From assembly GCA_018821305.1 (NCBI GenBank), contig JAHJMN010000087.1:1-38315 (forward strand): DNA of 38,315 nucleotides. The letters run 5' to 3'. The translations under genes were made by a program, and so were the position numbers. A model generated the notes under the pieces. That model was not told the DNA's origin and searched no databases. It was given only the letters and a program-made list of their open reading frames with translations. Positions 24,701-32,818 of the stretch are shown one piece after another. This stretch comes from Myxococcota bacterium (GTDB lineage Bacteria > Myxococcota_A > Polyangia > HGW-17). Positions within the stretch are counted from its first letter, which is position 1; every line of letters starts with the position of its first letter.

Positions 24701-25798
24701 TCAAATTCCTTTCTTTCGAATATACCGGTCTACAGCTTTTTCATGTTCATTGACTGTTTCGCTGAAATAGTGTTCCCCACCGGGTGTTTTGGCCACGAAA
24801 TAAAGATATCTTGATACTTCAGGTTTCAAAACACTCTCCATAGCAGCTTTTCCCGGTGAACAAATGGGGCCCGGCGGAAGACCGGTGTGAGTATATGTAT
24901 TATATACGTTATCTTTATCTCTCAAGTGTATAGTACGAATTCTTCCGGTAAATTTTTTACAGGCTTCGCTTTTCACCAGTGGAACCGTACAACCGTAAAT
25001 AATTGTAGGATCTGTCTGAAGATATTTTGGTTTGAATCCTTCAAATAAGAGCCTGTTTAAAAATACACCGGATATCAAGGGTCTCTCTTTTTTTACACCA
25101 GTCTCTTTTTCCACAAGTGAAGCCATAATCAACATATCATGTGAATTCCACTTCAATTGACTTTGAAGTTTACGGAACTCTTTCTGATGTTTCTTTTTAA
25201 GAGAATTCCAGACACGGAACTGGAGTTTCACCATGTGCGTAAGCACTTCCTCTGGTGAACTTCCCTCACGGAATCGATAGGTCTCAGGCATCAGATAACC
25301 CTCAAGGTTCGGCCCTTTTGCTCCAAGTTTTGAAACAAAATCCCCAGACCGGATGAGAGCCATAAAATCATCATATTTACCAAGACCAGCTTTTTCAAGA
25401 ATCCGACTTACCTCAATGATATTCTTACCTTCCGGCACTGTAACGGAAAGAAGTGTTATCTTTGGCCCGGCTTTAAGTACCTTAATCACCTCTTTTGGAG
25501 TCATGTTTCTTCGGAACTTGTACGGTCCTTTTTGAACTTTAATATCACCGGTTTTCATCATGGTATAAAGACGAAATACCAGGGGTTTTGTAATGATTTT
25601 ATTTTCGTGTAAAATATTGATTATTTTATTAAAACTTGCCCCAGATGGAACAACTACAGATATTTCTGTTTCGTCATTACTCACTGCGGACTTATCAGGA
25701 TATGCATAAAAAAACGAAAATATTTTATATGAGGCTATACTCAAGACAGCAAAGGTTGCAATTGTAATTGAAATGGCAATATAACTGGATTTTTTCAT
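24701..25798 (-). CDS. mltG: Endolytic murein transglycosylase MltG
   Basis: A 365-residue inner-membrane enzyme that cleaves nascent glycan strands during peptidoglycan synthesis. It has one N-terminal transmembrane helix (about 8-30), then a LysM-like N-domain, then the YceG catalytic domain: LEGYLMPETYRF (165-176), MASLVEKETG with the catalytic Glu at 230, ERPLISGVFLNRL, LQTDPTIIYG, YNTYTHTGLPPGPICSPG and a terminal HYFSETVNEH. The length is normal for the family. Its ATG overlaps the ruvX stop by four bases; the mltG-ruvX link is common in bacteria. Confidence 0.95.
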   Translation of the reverse strand: MKKSSYIAISITIATFAVLSIASYKIFSFFYAYPDKSAVSNDETEISVVVPSGASFNKIINILHENKIITKPLVFRLYTMMKTGDIKVQKGPYKFRRNMTPKEVIKVLKAGPKITLLSVTVPEGKNIIEVSRILEKAGLGKYDDFMALIRSGDFVSKLGAKGPNLEGYLMPETYRFREGSSPEEVLTHMVKLQFRVWNSLKKKHQKEFRKLQSQLKWNSHDMLIMASLVEKETGVKKERPLISGVFLNRLLFEGFKPKYLQTDPTIIYGCTVPLVKSEACKKFTGRIRTIHLRDKDNVYNTYTHTGLPPGPICSPGKAAMESVLKPEVSRYLYFVAKTPGGEHYFSETVNEHEKAVDRYIRKKGI

Positions 25799-26205
25799 TT
25801 CACCATGTCCAGATAAGACTGTAGAATTATGCTGGCAGCCACTTTATCAACAACCTCACGTCTATCCTTTCTTCTAACACCGGCGTTTATCAATGATTTC
25901 GTAGCAATTGTGGTACTGAAGCGCTCATCAAAACAAACCGTTTCCCCGGAAAAGACCCGTGAAATACTTTCATGAAACCTGTCCACAAGCTTTGTCATTC
26001 CCGTTTTCTGACCTGCCGATGAAAATGGATAACCTATAACTATGACACTACAATTGTAATCGTTACATATTTGCAGAATGCGTATTATGTCTTTTTCAAT
26101 TGAAGATCTGTCCAGAACGCAAAATGGAGAAGCAATTATTCCATCTTCATCGGAGATTGCAACACCTATCCGTCTTGAGCCAATGTCAAGACCAATACTT
26201 CTCAT
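25795..26205 (-). CDS. ruvX: Putative pre-16S rRNA nuclease / Holliday-junction resolvase-like RuvX (YqgF)
   Basis: A 136-residue RNase H-fold protein. Motifs: GLDIGSRRIGVAISD with catalytic Asp 7, V-I-G-Y-P strand, D-E-R-F-S-T and the final VDKVAASIILQSYLD with the last acidic residue. The E. coli homologue is linked to 16S rRNA 5' end processing. Its start overlaps the upstream gene's stop and its stop overlaps mltG, so all are coupled. No separate ribosome site is visible, consistent with re-initiation. Confidence 0.92.
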   Translation of the reverse strand: MRSIGLDIGSRRIGVAISDEDGIIASPFCVLDRSSIEKDIIRILQICNDYNCSVIVIGYPFSSAGQKTGMTKLVDRFHESISRVFSGETVCFDERFSTTIATKSLINAGVRRKDRREVVDKVAASIILQSYLDMVK

Positions 26206-26483
26206 TTAAGATTTGCATCCATATATTCATTTATCCGGGTTTCAATCTTGGATTTGAATGGAGATCCCAGAAAAGTTAAATTAATTGCAATCTGAACCAG
26301 CCCCGAACTGAGGGTAATATTCCCGTTTTTCACACCGGTACCGGCTATATCAAGAACTTCATTGTTTTTCCATGAACATTTCAGGGAATACTTTTTCTCA
26401 AGTTCTGTTCTGAGTGATTCGATTTTTGCTTTTACATCTTCATTTGAAAGAGAATGTTTTCTTGTAATATCAATACTGGCCAT
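26202..26483 (-). CDS. Polyhydroxyalkanoic-acid-system family protein
   Basis: A 93-residue protein. Start set at 26483 because GGAGG (26489-26493) is 5 bases upstream; the GTG 36 bases earlier lacks one. The pattern ASIDITRKHSLSNEDVKAKIESL...W-K-N-N-E...G-V-K-N-G-N-I-T-L...FKSKIETRINEYMD matches the small family annotated as 'polyhydroxyalkanoic acid system protein', whose function is unclear and which often occurs without PHA genes. It is first in the ruvX-mltG-DUF3467 unit. The divergent gap 26484-26659 should hold promoters for both directions; none was assigned with confidence. Confidence 0.75.
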   Translation of the reverse strand: MASIDITRKHSLSNEDVKAKIESLRTELEKKYSLKCSWKNNEVLDIAGTGVKNGNITLSSGLVQIAINLTFLGSPFKSKIETRINEYMDANLK

Positions 26484-26659
26484 TTTATCCTCCGCCTTCA
26501 GGCGTACAATTTTTACCACAGATAAGAAAAGCAGACAAGATATCTGTGAAAAAGGTTGATTCCTATATTTTATAATTTGCTATCAGGAATATCTGTTGAT
26601 TCATCCATGTCTTCAGGTTATTTTGAATCAGTTAATGTGTTTTTTTTAATGGAGTATCT

Positions 26660-27058
26660 ATGTTGAAATTTACATTGTTATTGAGTTTAGTTTTCGCAAT
26701 ATCCGGGTGCAGCAAGGAATCTGAGAAGAAAAAATCTGAAACACCTCCCCCTGCTGATAATAAAATAACGAAGGACGAAAAATCTGCGGAAAAGAATGAA
26801 GTTAAAAAGCCTGAAAAAGTTGATGAAGCAAAAGTAGCAATTCCTATTTGTGAAAAATACATTAACTACGTTTGCCAGTGTTCAAATCGTTTTCCTGAAA
26901 ATGAACTGCTCAAAAACGCATGTACTCTGGCTAAATCCAGTCTTCCCGAATGGAAGAAAAACGCATCAACAGCCGGACAGTTTGACTTTGTTGTTAAATC
27001 CTGTCAGGATGCAATATATTCAATCAAAGCAACCGGTGGTTGTGGCGAAGTTCCTTAG
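26660..27058 (+). CDS. Lipoprotein, Lys/Glu-rich linker plus Cys-containing domain
   Basis: A 132-residue lipoprotein: signal peptide ending AISGC, a charged spacer of about 45 residues (KKKSETPPP...KPEKVDEAK), then a 75-residue helical domain with six cysteines (CEKYINYVCQCSNRF, N-A-C-T, K-S-C-Q-D, G-G-C-G), likely disulfide-bonded. The Cys-x-x-x-x-x-x-x-C-x-C start is reminiscent of small myxobacterial lipoproteins ('C..Y.....C'). TGGAG is 6 bases before the ATG. It is followed by repeats at 27101-27375. Function unknown. Confidence 0.82.
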   Translation: MLKFTLLLSLVFAISGCSKESEKKKSETPPPADNKITKDEKSAEKNEVKKPEKVDEAKVAIPICEKYINYVCQCSNRFPENELLKNACTLAKSSLPEWKKNASTAGQFDFVVKSCQDAIYSIKATGGCGEVP

Positions 27059-27100
27059 ACTCTGTTTGAATATTTGATAGTTTGTTTTATTGATAAAGTC

Positions 27101-27190
27101 TAATCGTGTCCTGAAATGCGAGTATTCCTATTTTACTCCTATTTTCAGCTCAGACTTGTGACCGCAAAGTGTGTTGAATTTACCAGTAAA
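27101..27190 (+). repeat. Decayed type B repeat (left half)
   Basis: TAATCGTGTCCTGAAAT (27101-27117) and, further on, GCTCAG...GACCGCAA.GTGTTGAATTTA align with the left end and inner box region of the type B copy at 32321, but the inner box is mutated. The right half is missing or replaced by AT-rich sequence up to 27218. Confidence 0.5.
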
Positions 27191-27218
27191 TAAATTATTA
27201 AAATGCGTTTAAGTTTTT

Positions 27219-27375
27219 TAGGTACTGTCCTGAAATTCAATTTTTGTCAAAATTGAGCATGTTTAAGAAAACATGCTATTCAGAACACTATAATAATTTC
27301 AAGGTTTTCATTCTTAATGTCCTATGTAAAAATTCGTCGTAAATTTGAAAAGATCGTATTACAGGACATTAACTA
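27219..27375 (-). repeat. Type A dispersed repeat, copy 3 (157 bp, inverted)
   Basis: TAGGTACTGTCCTG (27219-27232) to CAGGACATTAACTA (27362-27375), in the opposite orientation to copies 1 and 2 but exactly the same length. Both hairpins are conserved. Its right end is 14 bases before the next start codon, and the gene's AAGGAG lies immediately after it. The outward reading TTGAAA...TTAACT near the end could act as a weak promoter, which is speculative. Confidence 0.85.
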
Positions 27376-27389
27376 TTTAAGGAGTATCC

Positions 27390-28139
27390 ATGAGTAGGAC
27401 ATCCAATACAATTGCAGTTTCGGTAACAACTTCAATAATTACCAGTTCAATAATCTTTCTGGTCCTTCAATTCTGGTTGGTTCCATACCTTGAAAAAAGT
27501 AAAAAACCAGCAGCCCCAGCTACAACAGAGGTTCCCAAAGTGATCGGACTAAGTCCTGATCAAGCTCAGACTATTTTAAAAGAAAAAGGTCTACTTCTGA
27601 GTCTCTCAAAGAAAAGTCCCCATGCACTTATTCTTCCGGGGCTCATTCATTCACAGGATCCCCTTCCTCAAAGCATACTGAAAAAAGGTGCCACTGTTTC
27701 CGTTGAAGTAAGCAGCGGCCCACCTAAAATTATTGTACCCATGGTGGTTGGTAAAAATCTGACCGAAGCTCAGGCAGTAATTACTCGACTCGGACTTACA
27801 ATAAATGTAACTTATCGTGAGGATAAAGATTCTAAATCTGAACAAATCCTGAGCCAGGATCCACCTCCAGGTAAAGAAGTTGAAAAATCAACTCAGATTA
27901 AACTGGTTGTTGCTAAAAAGAAGAGTGAACTTGAAGTTCCCGAGTTCAAAGGAAAAATTCTTGTCAAAAAGAAAATGGAAGAAGAACTTACCAAACTTGG
28001 GCTAAAACTAGGGAAAGTAAAAAGCATGGATAGTGCTGATAGACCCAATGGTTATATTTATTCAACAAAACCAAAGGGTGGAGAAAAAGTCGCTCCGGGA
28101 ACTGCTATCGACTTTACGGTTCAATTTTCCGACGACTGA
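27390..28139 (+). CDS. Membrane-anchored protein with three PASTA domains
   Basis: A 249-residue protein: one transmembrane helix (about 8-31) and then three PASTA domains (about 47-112, 113-176 and 180-246), each with the V-P-x-V/F-x-G start, the A-x-x-x-L-x-x-x-G-L helix and a P-P-G/P-K-G-G turn. PASTA domains bind muropeptides or beta-lactams on Ser/Thr kinases and penicillin-binding proteins; here neither a kinase nor a transpeptidase domain is attached. AAGGAG is positioned at the repeat boundary. The next gene, encoding a large membrane protein, is 128 bases downstream on the same strand. Role in cell-wall sensing is an inference. Confidence 0.9.
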   Translation: MSRTSNTIAVSVTTSIITSSIIFLVLQFWLVPYLEKSKKPAAPATTEVPKVIGLSPDQAQTILKEKGLLLSLSKKSPHALILPGLIHSQDPLPQSILKKGATVSVEVSSGPPKIIVPMVVGKNLTEAQAVITRLGLTINVTYREDKDSKSEQILSQDPPPGKEVEKSTQIKLVVAKKKSELEVPEFKGKILVKKKMEEELTKLGLKLGKVKSMDSADRPNGYIYSTKPKGGEKVAPGTAIDFTVQFSDD

Positions 28140-28267
28140 TCCTGAAAATTCGATTCACCAATATTTTTATCAGTTGCCAGTATCCTGAAGAACTAATTTT
28201 CCAGGTTTTACTTCTGGAAATAACTCCAATGTAATGAGCAACAAACTTCCAGCTCCTTTGGAACACG

Positions 28268-30283
28268 ATGACTGATTCCGTTATAAATCATAAGACAGCT
28301 GTTAAGATTTGTACAGTTGCAGGACTGGTTTATTTTATTACAGGGATTTTTTTTCTCACGGGAGAAAATATTATAGCCTCACCTCAAACGGCAGCGGGGG
28401 CCCTCAGTTATTCTACCGGAGCACCTCCAGGAGAAGGGCTCATTGTTATCTTGAGCCAGTTTTTTCTAATAATTCCTCTTGGAAGCCAGTTTTTTCGACT
28501 CGCTCTGATGAATCTCATTGTTTCTTCACTGGCGGTTTCTCTTTTTGTCTGGGTTTTTTATAAAGAAACCAACAATATCCTCCCGGGCGTTTTGCTTGCA
28601 ATTATCCTTGGCTTTACTCAGAGTTTTTTTATTACATCAACCACTTTTTCCAGTATTCCTGCTACTCTCTGTGCAATCCTTATATCCATATTGCTGTTCA
28701 ATTCACAAAGTATCCGACAGGATTTGCGAAAAGCACTCCTTTTAGCTTTCATTGCCGGCCTCACGTACAGTTCTCTTCATCCTTCCATAAGATTTCTTGT
28801 GCCCATCGCAGGATTTGTCTGGCTTTTTTCTTACCGTGTAAGTCCCGTTTTGTTTTCACTTATTCCTTTTTCCTTCATTTCGGGATTAGGAACAATATTA
28901 TTTATACCGGTAACTGCTCGTCGTTCACCGGATCCCGGAATTCAAAAAGCAAGTCTTGGGGTAATCAATGATATAATAAATATGCATAGCACTTCCGGGG
29001 CAGCGGATTTACGCAATTCCCCGCTAAATCCTGCTTACTTTATTCCAAATCTTACAACCTTACTTTCAAACATCTGGGATAATTTTCCCGTTTTTCTTCT
29101 TCCGTTTACGTTCCTTGCATTGATAATGGCTTGGCGTTTTAAGATGTACCGTGTCTATGCTTTTGCGGGGCTTTTTGCGGCGTCTGTACTTTACACTGTA
29201 TGGATGATGCCTCAAACAATTTCCAATCCGGAATCACGGATTCTTCCCGTCACTGCATTGATTTTTACAGCAGGAGCTGGATTAACCATTCTGGCTTCAT
29301 CTTTTAAAAACAATATCATAAGATTGTCTTTTATCCTTACAATGATAGTTCCTGGTATGCTGATTACAGGTATGTCTTTCCAAAGCCAAATGAAATTCCA
29401 TCAATATGACCTCTCTTACGATGCAGCAATCAGTCTTTCAAATTTTAAAACCATTTTAACTCCGGATAAAACTGGAAGTCATGAACTTCTGATTGCAGAT
29501 TACATCATTTGCAGTGGTAGAAAGTTCAAGTACTGCTCCAAATTTCCCTGTGATAAAACTGATTTTAAAGATACAGGGATAAGTCCCGGAGTTATTATTT
29601 CTGAAAATTACACTACGGCTCAGCACGATTTCTTTCTATCCGGAATCGTAAAATCCGACGATCGCCTTGTTTTTTCAGGAAAGGAGTTTGAATCCATTGA
29701 CAACAAACTGACTTTCCTTGCTAAAACCGTAGAGACTATCAGGAAAAAAGCCGCTGACAGCGCCCATCTGTGGGCAGAGCATTATCTTCGAAGTGGCCAT
29801 TTTTACCGTGCTCAACTTATTGCTGTTAAAGGCCAAAAAATACTTCCCGGGGAAAGAAGAATTAAAACATCGATATTGGGAGTGACAAATGCTCTTGGTC
29901 GTTATGATCTGACAATCCGCATGTTTAATTCCCTGATTAGGGAACATTCCCCCTCTCAACTTGACCTTGAGAGGGTTTCAAAAGCCTGGTATCTTGGACA
30001 TATAGACGGACTTTTTCCTGAAAAACTTAAACAGAAAGCTCTGGAAAAAGCCCTGAACTACATAAATCAGGCCCTTGCTTTTGATAAAAAATCCATAAAC
30101 AATCTTGTTTTAAAAACGATGATTCTAAAAGAAATGGGCCTGAAAAATGAAACCGCAATGGTGATTGATACCATCCTTAAATTAGATAGTTCGATCCCTG
30201 AAATCCGCAAACTTGCAAGAGAATTTGAAATTGATCTCTCAAACTATGCCCCACCTCCACCTCCAAAATCAAAAAATCGATAA
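28268..30283 (+). CDS. DUF2723/GT117-like membrane protein with C-terminal TPR-like region
   Basis: A 671-residue protein. About ten to twelve hydrophobic helices occupy residues 15-385; the rest (about 390-660) is soluble and helical with TPR-like spacing. The N-terminal segment GAPPGEGLIVILSQFFLIIPLGSQFFRLALMN and the following helix resemble DUF2723 (TMEM260-like GT-C glycosyltransferases), where the usual text is G-I-P-H-P-P-G-Y-P-L...R-x-N-L. The GDSGE-type acidic motif that normally precedes it is replaced here by SPQTAAGALSYS, so catalysis is doubtful. It ends in a proline tract (PPPPPKSKNR). It stops two bases from the convergent fhs stop. Assignment moderate. Confidence 0.68.
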   Translation: MTDSVINHKTAVKICTVAGLVYFITGIFFLTGENIIASPQTAAGALSYSTGAPPGEGLIVILSQFFLIIPLGSQFFRLALMNLIVSSLAVSLFVWVFYKETNNILPGVLLAIILGFTQSFFITSTTFSSIPATLCAILISILLFNSQSIRQDLRKALLLAFIAGLTYSSLHPSIRFLVPIAGFVWLFSYRVSPVLFSLIPFSFISGLGTILFIPVTARRSPDPGIQKASLGVINDIINMHSTSGAADLRNSPLNPAYFIPNLTTLLSNIWDNFPVFLLPFTFLALIMAWRFKMYRVYAFAGLFAASVLYTVWMMPQTISNPESRILPVTALIFTAGAGLTILASSFKNNIIRLSFILTMIVPGMLITGMSFQSQMKFHQYDLSYDAAISLSNFKTILTPDKTGSHELLIADYIICSGRKFKYCSKFPCDKTDFKDTGISPGVIISENYTTAQHDFFLSGIVKSDDRLVFSGKEFESIDNKLTFLAKTVETIRKKAADSAHLWAEHYLRSGHFYRAQLIAVKGQKILPGERRIKTSILGVTNALGRYDLTIRMFNSLIREHSPSQLDLERVSKAWYLGHIDGLFPEKLKQKALEKALNYINQALAFDKKSINNLVLKTMILKEMGLKNETAMVIDTILKLDSSIPEIRKLAREFEIDLSNYAPPPPPKSKNR

Positions 30284-30285
30284 TC

Positions 30286-31956
30286 TTAAAACAATCCTGA
30301 AATATTACCATTGTCGTCGATATCAATTTTTTCCGCTGCAGGAGTAGCGGGAAGACCTGGCATACGGAGAATATCGCCGGTGATGGGCACTAAAAACCCT
30401 GCACCCCCGGCAATTACGATTTCTCTGACAGTAGCAATGAAATCTTCAGGGCGGCCTAAAAGTGCCGGATCATCGCTTAAACTTTTCTGCGTTTTTGCAA
30501 TACAGATCGGCAATTTGTCATAACCAAGTCTTTCAATCCTTTTGAGATCTTTTTTAGCTTTGGGGCTGTATTCAACGGACTGAGCACCATAGATTTCTCT
30601 GGAAACTGCGCAGATTTTATCATGAACAGAAGCATCAAGATCATAAAGGGGTTTGTAATGACCCTTGTTTGAATCGACTTTCTGAGTAACAATCTGAGCC
30701 AGTTCCCGGGCACCTTCTCCCCCCTGACCCCACACATCGGCAACTGAATACTCTACATTGTTTTCCCGGCAGAACGCCTTTACAACCTCGATCTCTGCTT
30801 CCGAATCCGTGGCGAATTTATTGATGGCAACAACCGCTGGAACATTGAATTTACCTATATTTTCGAGATGTTTTGCGAGGTTTGGAAGTCCTCTTTTAAC
30901 GGCATCCGGATTATCTTTGAGCAGATCAATCTTCTTTACTCCGCCATGCATTTTTAAAGCACGGATGGTAACAACTAAAACTACAGCTTTCGGATTGAAT
31001 CCAGCTTTACGAGCCACAATGTCGAAAAATTTCTCTGCACCAAGATCAAAGCCGAATCCCGCTTCGGTTACGGTATAATCAGCAGTTTTCAAAGCCAGAC
31101 GGGTGGCCATGATAGAATTAGTACCCTGGGCGATGTTCGCAAAAGGACCTCCGTGAATAAATGCCGGAACGCCTTCAATTGTCTGAACCAGATTGGGTTT
31201 AAATGCATCTTTTAAGAGTGCCGCCATGGCACCGGATGCTTCCAAAGACCGCGCGGAAACCGGTTTTCCATCGTAAGTGTACCCAATTAGAATATTATCA
31301 AGCTTTGATTTAAGTTCCGAAAAACTTTCCACGAGGCACAAGGTCGCCATTACTTCACTCGATGCCGTAATATCGAAGCCCGATTCCCGGGGAAGGCCCA
31401 TGGTGGGACCACCAAGGCCGATGATCATCTGCCGCAGACTTCGATCATTCATATCCATGACTCTGCGCCATTCAACGGCTCTCGGGTCAATGTCCAGAGC
31501 ATTTCCCTGATAAATGTGATTGTCCAAAACCGCAGCAAGCAGGTTGTGTGCCGTTGTTACTGCGTGCATATCACCGGTAAAGTGAAGGTTGATGTCTTCC
31601 ATCGGAAGAACCTGACTCCATCCGCCTCCCGTAGCGCCGCCTTTTATGCCCATCACGGGACCTAAAGATGGCTCACGAAGCGCAACGGCAACGCTGCGAC
31701 CGATTTTAGCAATTCCCTGAGCGAGCCCAATAGAAACTGTTGTCTTTCCCTCTCCAGCGGGAGTTGGAGTGATGGCACTCACAAGGATCAGACTGCCTTC
31801 ATGATGACATCCTAGACTTTTTGAACAGGTATCAGCACTTACTTTAGCTTTATACTTGCCGTATAATTCGAGATCTTCCGGGAGGAATCCCAGTTTTTCC
31901 CCAATTTCTACAATAGGTCGGGGAGTTACGCTGTTTGCAATTTCAATATCGGTCAT
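30286..31956 (-). CDS. fhs: Formate-tetrahydrofolate ligase
   Basis: A 556-residue enzyme, the standard length, that makes 10-formyl-tetrahydrofolate from formate, ATP and THF for one-carbon metabolism (also in acetogenesis). Motifs: ITPTPAGEGKTT (62-73, ATP loop), REPSLGPVMGIKGGATGGG, FTGDMHA, and a terminal PITGDILRMPGLPATP. Start at 31956 fits GGAGG (31965-31969) and the family's MTDIEIA start; an upstream in-frame ATG adds 22 residues that do not belong. Transcribed from the promoter at 31995-32022. The neighbours are not folate genes. Confidence 0.97.
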   Translation of the reverse strand: MTDIEIANSVTPRPIVEIGEKLGFLPEDLELYGKYKAKVSADTCSKSLGCHHEGSLILVSAITPTPAGEGKTTVSIGLAQGIAKIGRSVAVALREPSLGPVMGIKGGATGGGWSQVLPMEDINLHFTGDMHAVTTAHNLLAAVLDNHIYQGNALDIDPRAVEWRRVMDMNDRSLRQMIIGLGGPTMGLPRESGFDITASSEVMATLCLVESFSELKSKLDNILIGYTYDGKPVSARSLEASGAMAALLKDAFKPNLVQTIEGVPAFIHGGPFANIAQGTNSIMATRLALKTADYTVTEAGFGFDLGAEKFFDIVARKAGFNPKAVVLVVTIRALKMHGGVKKIDLLKDNPDAVKRGLPNLAKHLENIGKFNVPAVVAINKFATDSEAEIEVVKAFCRENNVEYSVADVWGQGGEGARELAQIVTQKVDSNKGHYKPLYDLDASVHDKICAVSREIYGAQSVEYSPKAKKDLKRIERLGYDKLPICIAKTQKSLSDDPALLGRPEDFIATVREIVIAGGAGFLVPITGDILRMPGLPATPAAEKIDIDDNGNISGLF

Positions 31957-31994
31957 GACAAAAACCTCCGGAAAAAGATAAAAAAGATTGTGGA

Positions 31995-32022
31995 ATTGTA
32001 ATAACGTTTTTACCAGTGTCAA
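31995..32022 (-). promoter_or_regulatory. Sigma-70-type promoter for fhs
   Basis: On the minus strand TTGACA (32017-32022), a 16-base spacer, and TACAAT (31995-32000). The -35 matches consensus fully and the -10 at five of six positions. The leader to the start codon at 31956 is about 35 bases and includes the ribosome site. Confidence 0.7.
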
Positions 32023-32149
32023 ACTGCTGAAACAAAAATTACGGGCAAATGATAGAAATGGACCGCTTTCGGAGCAAAAGGATCGAAATTGGGAATTGAA
32101 TTAAAAATTACATTCTTTTCAATTATTAATTGATATTTAATTGTCAGGC

Positions 32150-32182
32150 CCTGATCCTGACCTGATCCTGACCTGATCCTGA
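32150..32182. repeat. Three tandem 11-bp repeats (CCTGATCCTGA)
   Basis: Three exact copies of CCTGATCCTGA run from 32150 to 32182, followed by further CCTG-rich sequence. The same CCTGAT/CAGGA vocabulary occurs inside the type C elements, so this tract is probably an expansion within a decayed copy. Confidence 0.8.
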
Positions 32183-32300
32183 ACCTGTTTTCCTGACTTC
32201 CTGATTGCCTGTTATAAAAAGCAGGGAAATCAGGGAAGCAGTAGCAGCAACAGGAAAAGCAGGGAAAACAGGGGCTTTCTCCTGAAGAATTTCTTTAAAT
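32183..32300. repeat. Decayed type C-related CAGG/CCTG-rich tract
   Basis: The sequence alternates CCTG-rich and CAGG-rich runs (...GTTTTCCTGACTTCCTG..., then ...CAGGGAAATCAGGGAAGCAG...), which can fold back on themselves, and ends in CCTGAAGAATTTCTTTAAA (32281-32299), shared with 11515-11533. The region 32023-32149 between the fhs promoter and this tract shows nothing else recognisable. Confidence 0.5.
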
Positions 32301-32320
32301 TAAGTTACTATCGTATTAAT

Positions 32321-32466
32321 TCGTTACTTTCCTGAAATACCGAAAACCAAATTTTTCGTCCGATTTTTGCTCAGGACAGTAACCGCAAGGTGTTGAATTT
32401 ATTACTAGTGGCCTGTTAGGATTTTTAATAAAATCCTTCGCGAAGCGAATTACAGGACACGAACTA
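32321..32466 (+). repeat. Type B dispersed repeat, copy 3 (146 bp)
   Basis: Left end TCGTTACTTTCCTG (32321-32334, two changes from consensus), an inner CAGGACAGTAACC box, and right end CAGGACACGAACTA (32453-32466). The hairpin GGATTTT-TAAT-AAAATCC and the palindrome CTTCGCGAAG are intact. Its right flank AACTAATC is duplicated on the other side of the element inserted next to it. Confidence 0.85.
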
Positions 32467-32469
32467 ATC

Positions 32470-32774
32470 CCAATGCTGATCGGTTAGTGAAATTTGGAAG
32501 TAAATAATTAATAAATACAACATCGTATATTAATTACAGGAAAACAGGAAGTCAGGAAAACAGGGACAGCAGCAGGGCGTTTACTTTGAAGGTCAGTGTT
32601 TTTGTGGCATAAAGACCGCTTTCAATTCAGTACTTGCGATGCCACTTCAGGCACAAGACCCTGATTATCCTGATTCTGATCCTGTTTCTGACTTCCTGAA
32701 TATTCTTGCTTTTATTAAAGCATGTTGTTTTTATTAACAATATCAACTAATACGCCTTAACCGAACAGCATTGG
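32470..32774 (+). mobile_element. 305-bp MITE-like element (type C) with TIRs and 8-bp target duplication
   Basis: Left end CCAATGCTGATCGGTTAG (32470-32487); right end, read inward, CCAATGCTGTTCGGTTAA (32757-32774): 16 of 18 positions match. The direct repeats AACTAATC at 32462-32469 and 32775-32782 flank it exactly. The 8 bases on the left include the final bases of the type B repeat, so this insertion came later. The interior holds CAGG-rich runs and the 40-base core seen at 5637 and 11571. There is no coding capacity for a transposase. Related partial copies are at about 5540-5847, 11487-11650 and 38006-38130. Confidence 0.82.
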
Positions 32775-32818
32775 AACTAATCCGAAAGCGGTCTGGATGA
32801 GTGTTCTGGATGGGAAGT

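Noticed and set aside
28198-28220. Hairpin TTTCCAG/CTGGAAA between the PASTA and membrane-protein genes as a terminator
   Set aside because: Nine-base loop and no T-run; at most a weak structure.
32150-32182. CRISPR-like array from the regular repeats
   Set aside because: The repeat unit is only 11 bases, directly tandem without spacers, and no cas genes are present.
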